Notes: generated by a model from the letters alone, not told the origin. Numbered from the stretch's first letter, positions 1 to 10,434 are shown. The stretch: 35,108 bases of DNA from Chara braunii (GCA_003427395.1 BFEA01000259.1:537466-572573), one strand, 5' to 3'. Made by a program: numbers and translations.

Positions 1-82
<82 letters not shown>
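1..82. repeat. (GA)n microsatellite at window edge
   Basis: About 40 GA dinucleotides in a row run from the window start, so the repeat may continue outside. It is a perfect homopurine tract with no coding meaning. Confidence 0.97.
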
Positions 83-86
<4 letters not shown>

Positions 87-734
87 CTTGCAAATTTGGA
101 CAGAAAAGTGCAAGGCTTTACGCTCACAGAATACACTTCAGGTCCATGGCATGCCATAAACTCTTATCGCAATCACCCTTCTGCCTCTGTGCTCACTGAC
201 AGGTGATCATTCCAGCCATTGATTGTCTCACAATCAATAGTCCTACAAGCTTCGCCGCATCCACCAATCCATCCTCTGACTCCGAGTCCCTACCAGGTGG
301 ACACTATCTCTGTCCCTGCGGCGCCTGCGCAGCTGCATCCCATGGCAGACCCACGCTGCCGTTCACGGAAGTCGATTTCATTATGATCTCTGTTTGCAAC
401 TCAGGTTCGCGGCTTCTAACCGTGTATTCCTGGTTCCTGGAACGTGCCCTCCGGATCGGATGGCGTTTCGTATTCCATTGTCTGCTCAGTGTCCCTGTCC
501 CCTCGTACACTGTTGCTGTCCATACATCATAGTGTAGTACCTCCGATATTCTATTTCTTCCTTGTTTCTCCACTGGCTTTTGCTTTTCTGCATCTATCAG
601 CCACTGACAGCCTTAATTTCAGATTTTTTATGTCTGAAAACCTCTACGCCTGCTTACTATTCATATTGAATTTCCCAACTCACGGTCTAGCCGTCCCAGT
701 TGCCCAAAATTTACATCGTCTTTTTTTGTCTTTT
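83..734. other. gene-free stretch, nothing recognised
   Basis: Mixed-composition DNA. The open frames here (for example 203-532 and 444-821 on plus) are short, overlap each other and have no recognisable domain. I see no repeat ends, RNA gene or splice structure. Confidence 0.5.
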
Positions 735-890
735 TTTTTTAAAATGGCGATGGCGTTGAGATATCATCATTCAACTGACTGGCCCCAAGCAATTCAGAAT
801 GATTTTATTTTCCACATCTGATGGCATCTAGGTTCGAACTTGAGTTTGTGTTTCAACAGTTCAGGGGTGTACCAACTGAGGTAGGCCCCC
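735..890 (-). mobile_element. tRNA-headed SINE-like retroposon, copy 1
   Basis: Read on the minus strand, this begins near 890 with a tRNA-like head. A box-A-like stretch (CCTACCTCAGTTGGT, within 869-885) is followed about 30 nt later by a box-B-like GTTCGAACC (831-841). The spacing fits an internal RNA polymerase III promoter. The body then runs through GAATTGCTTGGGGCC to an A-rich end near 735. The second copy at 14508-14680 shares the head, the GGGGCC body motif and the 3' part reading ATATCTCAA then GCC, so this is a family and not a chance match. It is not a functional tRNA: no full cloverleaf is visible. Confidence 0.6.
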
Positions 891-1204
891 CTTGGTGATT
901 TTGTCCTTTTGTACGTACTATTTATCTAGTATGTCTAATCGTGGAACTTAAACAGACCTGTTCATTGGCCACTGACCTGCCGTTCTTTTCATTTCTCCTT
1001 CAGACGCATTTCGTAGAAATGCTCCTACTGCCAACAGGATTATCTCTTTCGGGTACTGCAGGTGAGTTAGTTTTTTGAAAAGAAGATGAAAAAACTGCAC
1101 CAGGTCCTGTGACTGCTGCACAGTTCAGAATTCGCAGAAATCCACTGCAAGATTGGGCCATGTGCAGTTTGAAACAGCAAAAAAGACAGTGAACTATGCA
1201 TTCT
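891..1204. other. gene-free stretch, nothing recognised
   Basis: No convincing ORF, inverted repeat or RNA feature was seen between the SINE-like repeat and the foldback element. Confidence 0.45.
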
Positions 1205-1413
1205 ACGGCCTACCGGTTCGTAATTGGCAAAAATGGGAGGTGGCCTGGGCTAGTGGTACCTCCCTTTATCCCGTGGCCTGGCCTGGGAGCAGGTACCGGT
1301 AGCAGGCCCTCCCATTTTTTTGTTTTTTTTTTCTCCCTTTTTTGCCTTCTGGCGGGACTCGGTTCAGGCGGGTAGCCGTGGACTGCGGTCATCGTTGGGA
1401 ACACCGCTGCGTG

Positions 1414-1509
<96 letters not shown>

Positions 1510-1749
1510 GGGCGGGTGTTAACGGGGTACGTGGCACGGTAGGTGGCTTTTCTTGTACTGACAATGTGGGATCTTTTTCCAGCCCGAACCTATTCCCGCC
1601 AGAAGCCAAAAACGGGAAAAAAAAAAAAAAGGAAAAAAAGGGGAGGGCCTGCTACCGGTACCTGCTCCCAGGCCAGGCCACAGGATAAAGGGAGGTACCA
1701 CTAGCCCAGGCCACCTCCCGTTTTTGCCAATTATGAACCGGTAGGCCGT
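1205..1749. mobile_element. foldback / MITE-like element with long inverted repeats
   Basis: The left arm starting at 1205 (ACGGCCTACCGGTTC) is repeated inverted at the right end (GAACCGGTAGGCCGT, to 1749). About 115 bp pair with few mismatches, including the blocks at 1240-1320 and 1633-1715. A weaker match continues inward through CTTCTGGCGGGA. The centre holds a compound AT/GA microsatellite. No ORF survives and no target duplication could be defined, so the superfamily is unknown. The single-stranded form would fold into a long hairpin. Confidence 0.75.
1415..1506. repeat. compound (TA)n(GA)n microsatellite
   Basis: About 46 bp of alternating TA is followed directly by about 46 bp of GA. 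It sits in the loop between the arms of the foldback element. Confidence 0.95.
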
Positions 1750-1880
1750 CGAACACGTAGGGGCTCGCCACACAGGCTTTCGAACGAAGGCATTTTCCGA
1801 AAGTTGTCAGACTAATTTCGAAAGGCTGCTCGTCAAAAGGATTCAACATGATCCCGCCATTGTCACCATACTTAGATATA

Positions 1881-1904
1881 GGGTCTTGTTAGACACTCCT
1901 AAAA
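1881..1904 (+). repeat. Harbinger left terminal inverted repeat
   Basis: It starts GGGTCT and continues TTAGACACTCCTAAAA after two bases. It matches the right end at 23 of 24 positions, with T instead of C at position 7. The target duplication ATA precedes it. Confidence 0.9.
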
Positions 1905-2010
1905 GAATCCTAAAATTTTTAGGACGAGTCCTAAAGGTTTTTTAGGATTTCGTGCGGCGTCGTTACACGCAGTCCTAACAATCATCTTTTAGGACTCATC
2001 CTAAAAGGTT
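1895..2010. promoter_or_regulatory. subterminal TCCTAAA/TTTAGGA cluster, left
   Basis: Copies of TCCTAAA or its complement lie at short intervals in both orientations, such as GAATCCTAAAATT, TTTAGGACGAGTCC and TTTTAGGACTCATCC. A matching cluster lies at 10270-10440. In Harbinger elements the Myb-like partner is known to bind subterminal DNA. That these are its sites is inference from their arrangement. Confidence 0.5.
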
Positions 2011-2190
2011 CCCCGCGGCCCGTTTTCATACGCGTATACGCAGCCGCGCCGCCGATGTCCGTCCATTCCTCGGCGGTGTCCTTGGTACAGAATGTGGTGG
2101 GCCTTGGGCGGGAGTTGACGGATCGGTGAAAAGCGCGGTTCCCCAGAACTTCAAAATTTTGAATTTGAATTCTCGCGGACGCGTGCGCCG

Positions 2191-2252
2191 TGAAAAAGAC
2201 GGCGCCTCCCTGCCAACGCGTGTGACCTGAAAAAGACGGCGCCTCCCTGCCG
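2191..2252. repeat. 38-bp tandem repeat, two copies
   Basis: The block GAAAAAGACGGCGCCTCCCT occurs twice, 38 bp apart, in the leader ahead of the transposase gene. It could lie in the promoter or 5' untranslated region; no function is shown. Confidence 0.8.
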
Positions 2253-2521
2253 TTCGCCGTGCGGAATCCATCTTTCGAGTGTACGCAACTTGCGAGGAGC
2301 GTGCGCATGATCGTGTGAGCCGCACATTTGCCTCCGGCGTGCGTACCATCCTTTAGAAGAGTGGAGCAGCGGACGCTTGTTCGTCTCCTGTGCCAGTGTA
2401 CAGCAGCGTTGGCATCTTGGACTCCGGCGTGCTTTGTCTACGACGGCAGGGTTCCGCGGCGGGCGTGTCTGAGGCGGCTGTCGAAGGCGTGACTTGGCAA
2501 ACCGTGCGAGGATTGGCAGAG

Positions 2522-3826
2522 ATGGACAGTCACGGCTGCTCAAACGGTCTACGCGAAGAGGAGATCGACGCCGTGGCGATGGCGGTGACTGCCGTCGTCG
2601 TGAACACGATGGGCGACAAGGAGTCCTCGTCGCGCGACATGCTGATGCGGCTCCGGCAACGAAGAGCGCTGTCGCAGAGCGTTGCAGAGGTGCCGAATTG
2701 TGCGGCGACGTGTGAGGCAGTCGTCCAATTGTGTGCCGCGCTGACGTCTGGCGTTTTCCCGCGGCAGACTCCTCGATGGTGGATTAAACGACGGACTGGC
2801 GGGACATGGGAGGACCTCCGGCTTCGGGACGACGCGACGGACGAGTACTTCCGGCAGAAACTGCGCATGTCGACGGCCATGTTCAACCACATCGTAGCCG
2901 CGTGCGCCGCGTACATGGAGAAGAAGGTGACGCACTATCGAATGCCATTGCCAGTGGAGCAGCTGATTGCTTTCGCGTTATACAGGTGGGCGTCCGGAGA
3001 GATGTACGAGAGCGGCACGTCAGCATTTGGCATCGGCAGGGCAACTGGACTGCAGGCTGTCCGCGACGTCACTTCGGCGATGCTGCAAGCGTACCCCGAC
3101 GCGATAAAGTGGCCAATGGGCAGGAGACGTGCGCAGATTCTGCGCGCTTTTCGTGAGAAGGGTTTCCCAAACTGCTTCGGCGCTATTGATTGCACACACA
3201 TCTACATTGACAAGCCCGCCGCCGCACCTTCCGAGAACTACTACGACCGCAAACAGAAGTTCTCCGTGCAGGCGCTCGGATCCTCGACGTCCACGTGGGA
3301 TACCCTCCGTGTCCTGCACAATTCCCAGTTGTTTAGGCGTGCAGAAAGTGGCGAGCTGTTCGACGCAACTCCGGAGAATCTGCCGCACGGTGTCGTCACG
3401 CGAGGCTACATGCTAGGCGACAACGGTTATCCAGTTGCCTGTCCATGGATTGTGTCGCCGTACGGAGGAATCGACCAAGGTGCTGACGAGGAGCGCTTCG
3501 ACACGCGGCAAAAGTTGGCACGGGGGTGTGTGGAGAGGGCATTCGGCCGACTCAAGTGCATGTGGCATCTGTTCTTGCGCACCCATAAGACGAACCTAGA
3601 GACCTTGCCACAGCAATGCGTGGTTGTCTGCACTCTCCACAATATCCTCCTGGACGCGGGGATCGACTTCGACGAGAACCTTCGGTGGGAGGTGGATGCG
3701 AGCAGCGTTCGGCGTAGAGTGGACTTGGGCGTTGTGGGGAACGGCGCACGCGGGCGGGGATGGTGCACAAACGTGGAAGGTGAATTGTTGAGGGATGCAC
3801 TGCGAGACCGCCTAGCTTTGATGTAG
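2522..3826 (+). pseudogene. PIF/Harbinger transposase, damaged in the catalytic domain
   Basis: This would be a 434-residue DDE nuclease that excises and inserts the element. The ATG at 2522 (MDSHGCSNG) is chosen; the frame is open back to a GTG at 2390, but no earlier ATG is visible. Family features in order are an N-terminal helical region with YRWASGEMYESG and FGIGRATGL, the first acidic motif GAIDCTHI (D223), LGDNGYP (D300) and VERAFGRLK (E338). The frame stays open, but residues about 252-262 do not fit the family. In the neighbouring frame, 3277-3306 encodes the expected RILDVHVGYP, and the following conserved G-x-x-HD segment is missing. So an indel near 3270 and a deletion of about 16 nt near 3306 cancel to keep the frame while destroying this segment. 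The protein is probably inactive. The other two genes of the element lie downstream on the opposite strand. Confidence 0.88.
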
Positions 3827-4639
3827 GACCGTGCGGTAGGGAGGTGGTGCACACGGGGTGGTTCGATCAGTAAGCCGCTGGAGTTATTACGTGGTCCATG
3901 TCCATGGTCGTCGTGCGCGTGGTTGGTTGGTCGTTCGAACGGCGGCATGATTGTCATCGACGAGTTCACATTATCGTTTTCATGCTGTTGATGGCTACCT
4001 GGTTCGCACAGTTGTGCGAAGTTTAAAGATTGGAAGAACCTTTTTTTTTGGCAGTGTGTGTCGTCGTCGTTGGGACTTTTTGTCTTTTGTATATTGTTCC
4101 TGTCTTCAAATCGTTTGTGATGAACGGTGTCGCGTGATGGGAAACATGGTTGTTGTTGTTGTTGTTTTTAATATATATATATTTTTTTTGCTATCCATCT
4201 GTCGAAATGTTGTTTATCTTTATCGTTTTTTTGTGCATATCTTCATTTCAGTTTCCATGACCGGTTTCGTGTGCTGTTGTGGTGGGATGACATGTGCAAC
4301 ATGCTTCTGTACAATCCTGTCATGCATTCTCTCAATCCATGATCAACGCATGTCTATTGCATGTCGTGAAGCCAATACGAAGAACAAGAACAAGTGCAAC
4401 ACAGACAAGGACAGTGCATGACACGCATGACATTTGTGTCTCACAAAAGACATGACGACATTCACGACACCGACATATGACAGAGTCGTGACAGTTGTCA
4501 CACGCATCGCAAAAAAGAAAACAACAGTTAACCGCCACGCGGTTCAAATCGTCCGAGACAACGAGGAACACCATGCATTGATAAAACAACCACGTGCGCT
4601 GAACGCAGAAATAAAAAGAAAATAAAAACAACAGAAAAA
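3827..4639. other. transposon interior without a recognised gene
   Basis: This is the presumed 3' untranslated DNA of the transposase gene followed by T-rich and then A-rich sequence. Short frames here (3951-4421 plus, 4332-4670 minus) are low-complexity and look accidental. Confidence 0.5.
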
Positions 4640-4905
4640 CACACGAAAAACAAAGGTGCAAACCTTTCATCCCGTGTTGGCGCTACTGGCCGCACACTAA
4701 ACACCTACGCCACCGTCGAAGATTCAGCCGAATCCCTCCGGCCAACACGCTAACCACCGAAACTACAATGACACAATCGAACTGAATCAACCCGTGCTTA
4801 TGCCACGGGCGCCACAGTAAACCTGTGCACAATGATGAGGGAGGACTCTGGCGAATCCTGGCGACCGACACGCTAATCAGGTGCGCCACGCACGATACTC
4901 CAATC
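4640..4905 (-). repeat. degenerate tRNA-like units in tandem
   Basis: On the minus strand, box-A-like stretches recur: GGCGCACCTGATTAGCGTGT (near 4880), GGTGGTTAGCGTGTTGGC (near 4755) and GGCGTAGGTGTTTAGTGTG (near 4700). The first two are each followed by a GGATTCG box-B-like sequence. Units 1 and 3 are 122 bp apart and align over about 45 bp. This looks like repeated insertion or duplication of a SINE head inside the Harbinger interior. No unit folds as a complete tRNA by eye. Confidence 0.4.
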
Positions 4906-4997
4906 ACACGACAACCCATCACGTCTCGCCACGCGTACATGCGCCTTCGTTCTTAGAAGCGTTGTCTCCCCGCTCTCCCCCCGCATACCAGCCCACC

Positions 4998-6728
4998 TTA
5001 TGCGTTGTCTTTTCCTTCGCCTTTGATGTCATCATCAGCGGGGCCCGAACCCAACCAATCCAGCCTCTTCGCATCCTCCAGCCCCTTGATGGTCGCGTCG
5101 TGCGCAAATCCGATGCCGCATGGTGCCCAATCAGGGATGTAGTCGGGGTACACTCCGAGCGTGGCTTTCGCCTTCCCAAGCCTCTCCGTGATGACGTTCG
5201 CGGCGCGGACGACGGATTGTCGATGATCGAAGGACCGATGCATGGAGGCAATTAGTGTCAGCTTGGCGACGAGATCCGCAAAGTAAAATGCTTCGTAGTG
5301 ACTGCGTGGATCGTCTCCCGCCATGCGCATAATCCACATGGACGCCGCCAGCAACAACCTGAAGCAGTCAGCCACCCGACATAGACGCTCGTAGGAGATG
5401 AAATCGTCGTCGATGTGAGCGCCCATTTGCACCGCCGCGCGGAACGAATGCGCGATGCTAATGACGGTGGACTTCTGGTACGCAGCCATGTCGTCGTCCT
5501 CAGGTCTGTCCTCGATATTCGCGCAGGCGTACCACAGTGGAAGGTCCATGTTAAGATCTATCGTGTGGGCGCAGATCGGCGCGCTGACGACGTTGCGGCA
5601 CTCCTCGCCGTACCACATTGCACGCGCAATGTCCATCGCTACGGACTCCAACGAGTACTGGAAAGCAAGGTGGTACCCCCTTGGGCGGTTCCCGGACTTG
5701 AAAACCCAGCCGTGCAAGATGCGCAGAGCTATATTTTCCACCACCGCCGCACGGGAGATCGCTTGCTGGAGCTGTGATTGGTCTGCGATCCTCGCCACCC
5801 TCGCGCTGGATTTGGGGACGACAACGCTCCGCGGAAAGTTCAGGTGGCGGAAGGCCGCTGGCGATGGTTACGAAGTACTCTTTGGTTTCGTGGATGATGT
5901 TGTAAAGTCTGCGTCCTTCACCCGTCGTCCAGAAACATTTGTCATCCACCTAAAGAAGTGCACGGTCGATAAGGTTTTTCGTCATGACTCCCCTGTGTGC
6001 CCGGCTTGAAGCGGCCTCGCCGCCATCCCGTTGGTTCATGTTCTGTCCACGACCCTCCTCTCTCACCGTCGCCGGAACTGCAGCCTCCTCTCATGCCGCC
6101 GGAACGGGAGGGACAACACCTGCAACAGCCACACCCGCGCCACCTGCCGCCTCGCCCCCTGCTGCACGCGCATCTGCGACGACTCCCCCGCCACCACCTC
6201 GTTGGCAAGATGCACCGTCACCACCGTCGTTGCGCTGACGCGGCTGAGACGGCGTGCAGGGCAGTGCACCTGTGATCGGCCTTTCGTCCTCCGCTGCGCG
6301 AGCCATCGACACCGCCGCTGTGGTCGCTTGTGTCACACTGCGCAGGTGACGTTTTTCCAAAGGCTCGTCGTCTTCGCCGCCAAGGTCCACCACAACACCC
6401 TTCTCTTTCCACGTTTCTCGGACACGCAGCTGCTGCGCCTCCGGCGGAGGGGTTGACATCGTCTTCGAAGCGCTCTGATCCGGAGTACGCTGCGTCCTGC
6501 AGACGCCGTCGCCTCGCCTTGATCGTCCTCCGTCATGAAATCATCGTCGTTGACCTCTTCCGCGGCCTGCGCCCAACCTCGCGCACCACGACGCGGCGCG
6601 CTTGCTGACGCATCATCCAAACGCAGCCTCTTCGCCTTCGGGATGTGCCGCCGACCTTTCCCCTGGGCTTGGGTTTCGTCAAGCGCGACATCGCGCTTCT
6701 TGCCACGGGCGTTCAATCACGCAACCAT
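4998..6728 (-). pseudogene. third gene of the Harbinger element, unknown function, broken
   Basis: I do not recognise this protein. An ATG at 6728 is followed after three codons by TGA, then a basic N-terminal stretch (KGRRHIPKAKRLRL, a nuclear-signal-like run) and an acidic one (EEVNDDDFMTEDDQGE). Near 6460 the frame shifts to one reading EDDEPLEKRHLR. That frame continues, through TGA near 6091 and TAG near 5953, into DDKCFWTTGEGRRLYNIIHE. A further shift near 5860 leads into the longest clean part: 266 codons (5798-4998), rich in helix-forming and aromatic residues, for example LRILHGWVFKSGNRPRGYHL and LLLAASMWIMRMAGDD. That C-terminal part looks like one folded helical domain. The intact gene would encode roughly 570 residues. 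It lies between transposase and Myb genes and shares strand with the Myb gene. Standard Harbingers have only two genes, so this is an extra cargo or helper. Confidence 0.6.
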
Positions 6729-6996
6729 GCTCGTTGGGGACCCCCACAAGCAATCTCGGTGTAGCGCTCGGCTGACGTGTGCTGTTTCGTCGAAAAATAT
6801 GTCACCCGTCTTTTGTCAGCTTGGCGAGACAGGCTATCCCGACGACACTGAAGATGTGTCCTCCGCTGCAGGATGACGACGACGCACAAGCGCACCACGG
6901 AAGGATGATGTCCCCGGTGACACCTGTCCTTCGCGATGGCGGGAGTGCTCCGCGGCGAGAAGACTGACTGCCAGAAGAGCGGAAGCGATGACGGTG

Positions 6997-7176
6997 AGAA
7001 GNGTTGTGGCACTGCAGATGCGCGGCGGGAAGTGTGCAGCTGGCCCGGCGAGAAGCGTTGTGGCACTGCAGATGCGCGGCGGGAACCTTGTACCGCGCTC
7101 GGCGAGAAGCGTTGTGGCACTGCAGATGCGCGGCGGGAAGTGTGCACCTGGCACGACGAAAAGCGTTGTGGAATCA
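6997..7176. repeat. 54-bp tandem repeat, 3.3 copies
   Basis: Units begin at 6997, 7051, 7105 and 7159 and share GTTGTGGCACTGCAGATGCG. Position 7002 is an N. The period is a multiple of three, so open frames run through it on both strands (7402-6713 minus, 6936-7352 plus), but the repetitive peptides look like a by-product. It lies just upstream of the minus-strand third gene, where a promoter or enhancer repeat would be expected. Confidence 0.9.
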
Positions 7177-7615
7177 CCCTCGTGCGAACGACATTTGTGC
7201 GGCTCCGGACGCGCAGCACTGAAATGACACTAGCGGAAGGACCGTCCACGACATCGCGTCGTCGTGGCGGGAAAACGGAACGACGACGGCGACACGTGCT
7301 ACCGCCATGCCTGTCCAGGCCTGTCATTATCAACCTCCCGAAGCCGCGATAAGGCCCTTCCACGTTCGGTCGACGTGCGCGAATGCACTCCGGAAGGACC
7401 AAAACAAAGACGGCCCGCCTTCACCCGCGGACACCCCATCGCGCGTCCCCCCCGCAGCAAACGACCCCTCCATAACTCTCACAACCCGCTTCCACAGCAA
7501 ACCGCGCCTTCCACAAACCCCATACAACACACCCCCTTTCGACAGTGGCTATGTGTGTGTCGATCAACCAAAACGCAGACGATGGGTGGTCCTCGAAAAT
7601 GCAAACTACCCCAAA

Positions 7616-7618
<3 letters not shown>

Positions 7619-7713
<95 letters not shown>

Positions 7714-7732
7714 GCGCACACACACAAACACA
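7619..7732. repeat. (CA)n(CG)n(CA)n microsatellite
   Basis: CA repeats are interrupted once by GATA, followed by about ten CG steps and a final short CA run. Alternating purine-pyrimidine DNA of this length can adopt Z-form. It lies just past the 3' end of the Myb-like gene, within the transposon. Confidence 0.95.
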
Positions 7733-7969
7733 ACCCCCCCCCTCTCGTCATGACCGCAGGACCCGACCTTCATCTCCCGCCAAGTTCGCACGAAACCCCA
7801 CCCTCTCGCCGCCCCCAATTCTCCGTCGACTACTTGGCATTGCTTCCGCGGCAGCCGTCCACGAGCATCGCCAATGGCAACATCATGAAATTCACAACCG
7901 AAAAAAAAAAAAAAAAAACTCGATGACGACGACAAAGAACCAATTTTGATCAACACAGCACGCAATGGC

Positions 7970-9834
7970 CTACATGGCCGACCGACCACGGATGGCGGCA
8001 GCGATCTCCAACAGTGCTTGGCACATCATCCTCTGCGTCTCATCGGACGCCACATAGTGCGCTTTTTGGACGGCAACTTCCTGCCCCAATATATCGCATT
8101 GCCTCGTGAAGATGCTGCATTGCCGCTTGCTAGACGATTCGATCGTCGACGACATCAGTGCGCCATGGCGTTCCATGACATCAGAGATGGACTCGAATGC
8201 CTGCTGATACGCGTTCTTCCTCTTCCCGCTTCCCGCCTCCCGCCCCGCTGCCTACGTTGCTCTCGGACTCCCTCGCAGAAGAACGGTCGTCAGGGCAGCC
8301 TTCACCGGCCGCCTCACTATAAACAGACTCCCCGCCACCCGCTCCTCGCCTGGGCAGCTGCACCCCATCCGGACTGCCGGTGCCGGACGTTGGGAGGGAA
8401 AATCTTGTGGTTCCCCACCATGCCTGCATGGATCTCGTTGTACAGCGCCCTGTCCATCCGAAACTTGAAGTTGTGCTCCTTCCTCTCTTCGCTCGTCAGC
8501 CTGAAAAAATCTGGCTGCCCGCTGGCATTCTGAAACCTCTAAATTTTCTTGTAGTTCTGGAACAGATTGTCCCACTTCTTCATGCAGTCGTCAGCGTCCT
8601 TCGGCCTCCCCGCATTCGCCATCCGCTTCGACATGTCCTCCGACTTCCACTCTTTCGTCTTCATCCGCCCGTAATTGTGAGACAAGCCGGCGAGGTGCGT
8701 ATCTTGCTCCCGCTTGCATCGCACTAGGAGCATTTGGTCTTCAACAGACCAGTTCGTCGGAGACTTCCCGGCGTCGTCACTTACAACACCTCTGCCTCCA
8801 CGGCCAACAGATCGACCACGGACACCACCTCGGCCGCGTGCTCTCCCCCTCCCGACCGTCTTCCCCAAAGGCCGAATTGGAACGTCGTCGTCCCCCGCTT
8901 CCACGTCTTCCCTCATCCCTTCGTCTGCGTCGTAACCGAATCCAACGTCGTCTTCGCCTCCATCGCTGTGTGCCCGCATGTTCGACACTCCACGTGTTAT
9001 GTTGTCCACAGTGGGTCGTGGACGTACCGGCGCTCTGCACGTTCCCTCCTCCCTCACTCCGGATTCGATCGGTGTCGTGCACGCAGGCATCAGCGAACGT
9101 GCACCGCCCATGCGCAGGGGCCCTGCTGCCACCCCGGGGGGTGCGGGCCAGGTCGGTGTCAATCGATCGACGGACGGAGCAGTCGATCCACGCTGCCGTC
9201 CCGCTGGGGATGGCCCAACCGCGCCAGTCACGGGTGCAGCGCGACGAAGTGTGGACTGCTCCGTATGCAGACTTCCACCATGCTCAACGCCACGTGTCGA
9301 ACGATCTCCGTCGATGATGAACGTACGGCTCGGGCTCGCCTCCCTGCCGCCGCCAGAACACAACCCGAACCTCAGATCAACTCCTCCGCCGTTGTCGTCC
9401 CGCAAGCCTTGATGCAGCAATGACGTGAACTCGCCCCCTTCGTCGGGAGCCGACCCGCCTGCTCGCACCGTCTGCAACCACAACTGAGTCGAGCCGCCAG
9501 CGAGAGGCAATGTCGAAAGTTCTCCCTTCTCCGGCTCCTCGTCCGACGGGGGCAATGGCGTGTCCCACGACTCCAGATGGGTGTACATGGACGGGTCGCA
9601 CCGCCTTCGAGGCTCCGCCGCAGAAGATCGAACTCCTCCCTGACCTGCGGCAGCAGCCGGTCGTGCCTGCATGCCCCCCATTAGATGTTCGCCTGCCGCC
9701 CGTCTCGTCGAAGCCCTCCTCTTGCGTTGTTGTTTCCACGGCCGCCACGAAAAACACACGTGGAGGAAGACGACAATCAGGAAGACGACGACAGCGAGTA
9801 CCAGTAGGGGCAATCTCCTCCGCACGTCAGCCAT
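7970..9834 (-). pseudogene. Harbinger Myb/SANT-like DNA-binding protein, broken
   Basis: Harbinger elements encode a Myb/SANT-like partner that carries the transposase into the nucleus and onto element DNA. The first open part is 431 residues from the ATG at 9834; another ATG at 9681 would give 380. Low-complexity and Gly/Arg-rich linkers (GRGRARGRGGVRGR) precede a C-terminal trihelix/SANT-like domain starting NWSVEDQMLLVRCK and reaching MKKWDNLFQNYKKI. A TAG at 8541-8539 stops it, but the same frame continues as RFQNASGQPDFFRLTSEERK. A shift near 8400 moves to a frame reading GSPDGVQLPRRGAGGG. Another near 8230 leads to a helical, probably coiled-coil tail (AYQQAFESISDVMERHGALM) ending at TAG 7972-7970. 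Starting at 9834 adds a strongly hydrophobic segment (residues about 8-28) that is odd for a nuclear protein, so 9681 may be the true start. Confidence 0.8.
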
Positions 9835-10269
9835 GAAATTCACCTCTGCAGCCGCCCTCGCACGTGACCACTGCAGATGTGTGTTCCGACATGCCCGGGA
9901 CAGGGGCGCTCGACCTTCATATGCGGACAACCACCACAGAAGACGACGAACACGCCCGCCTTCCTTTTGAAATTCGACCGTTGCAGCCCGCGCTGCCCAA
10001 AGCGGCTCCGTCTATCGTCCTGTGCACGTCGACGTCCCACTCCACATCTCGCAAGCGACCCAACGGTCCAGTACGGACAACCACCCGCCGACGCTCGGCC
10101 CTTCGCGCTCCACCCCCTCTGCCAACGGCTACCGTGCGTGGCCGTTGCCCGCGTCAAGCCACAGAAAACCTCCGATGTCCGACCACCGACTCGACGGACC
10201 ACTTCTGGACCACCAACGAGTGTCGACGATGCCATGCGCGCGACGCAACTACTCCATGAAACGCGGGAA

Positions 10270-10434
10270 TCCTAAAATTTTCAGTAGGTCGGGGGCTACT
10301 GGAAAATTTAGGACGATTTAGCCTGGGGAATCCTAAATCTTTTAGGACTCGTCCTAACGCCGTTTTCGCATTTTCGATCTCCGATTTCGTTTTAGGACTG
10401 TGTGCAACGAGGACGCAATCCTAAAAACAGGCAT
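10270..10434. promoter_or_regulatory. subterminal TCCTAAA/TTTAGGA cluster, right
   Basis: This mirrors the left cluster: AATCCTAAAATTTT, AATTTAGGACGATTTAG, AATCCTAAATCTTTTAGGAC and CAATCCTAAAAAC occur in both orientations before the right terminal repeat. Candidate binding sites for the element's own proteins. Confidence 0.5.

Noticed and set aside
203-821. Two overlapping plus-strand ORFs
   Set aside because: They overlap in different frames, show no domain, and the second runs into the SINE-like repeat.
735-890. A functional tRNA gene
   Set aside because: Box A and box B are present but no acceptor stem or full cloverleaf, and a diverged copy with the same body exists elsewhere.
2390-2521. 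Extra 44 codons at the start of the transposase
   Set aside because: The frame is open but begins at GTG with no ATG before 2522.
3427-3969. 180-codon ORF antisense to the transposase
   Set aside because: It is a shadow of the transposase gene in GC-rich DNA.
6997-7176. Regular repeats that might be a CRISPR array
   Set aside because: The units are nearly identical along all 54 bp with no distinct spacers, and the context is eukaryotic.
7421-7753. Open frames with HTHTHT or CVCVCV peptides
   Set aside because: They are translations of the CA/CG microsatellite.
8734-9423. Plus-strand ORFs opposite the Myb-like gene
   Set aside because: Antisense shadows; the minus strand has the recognisable domain.
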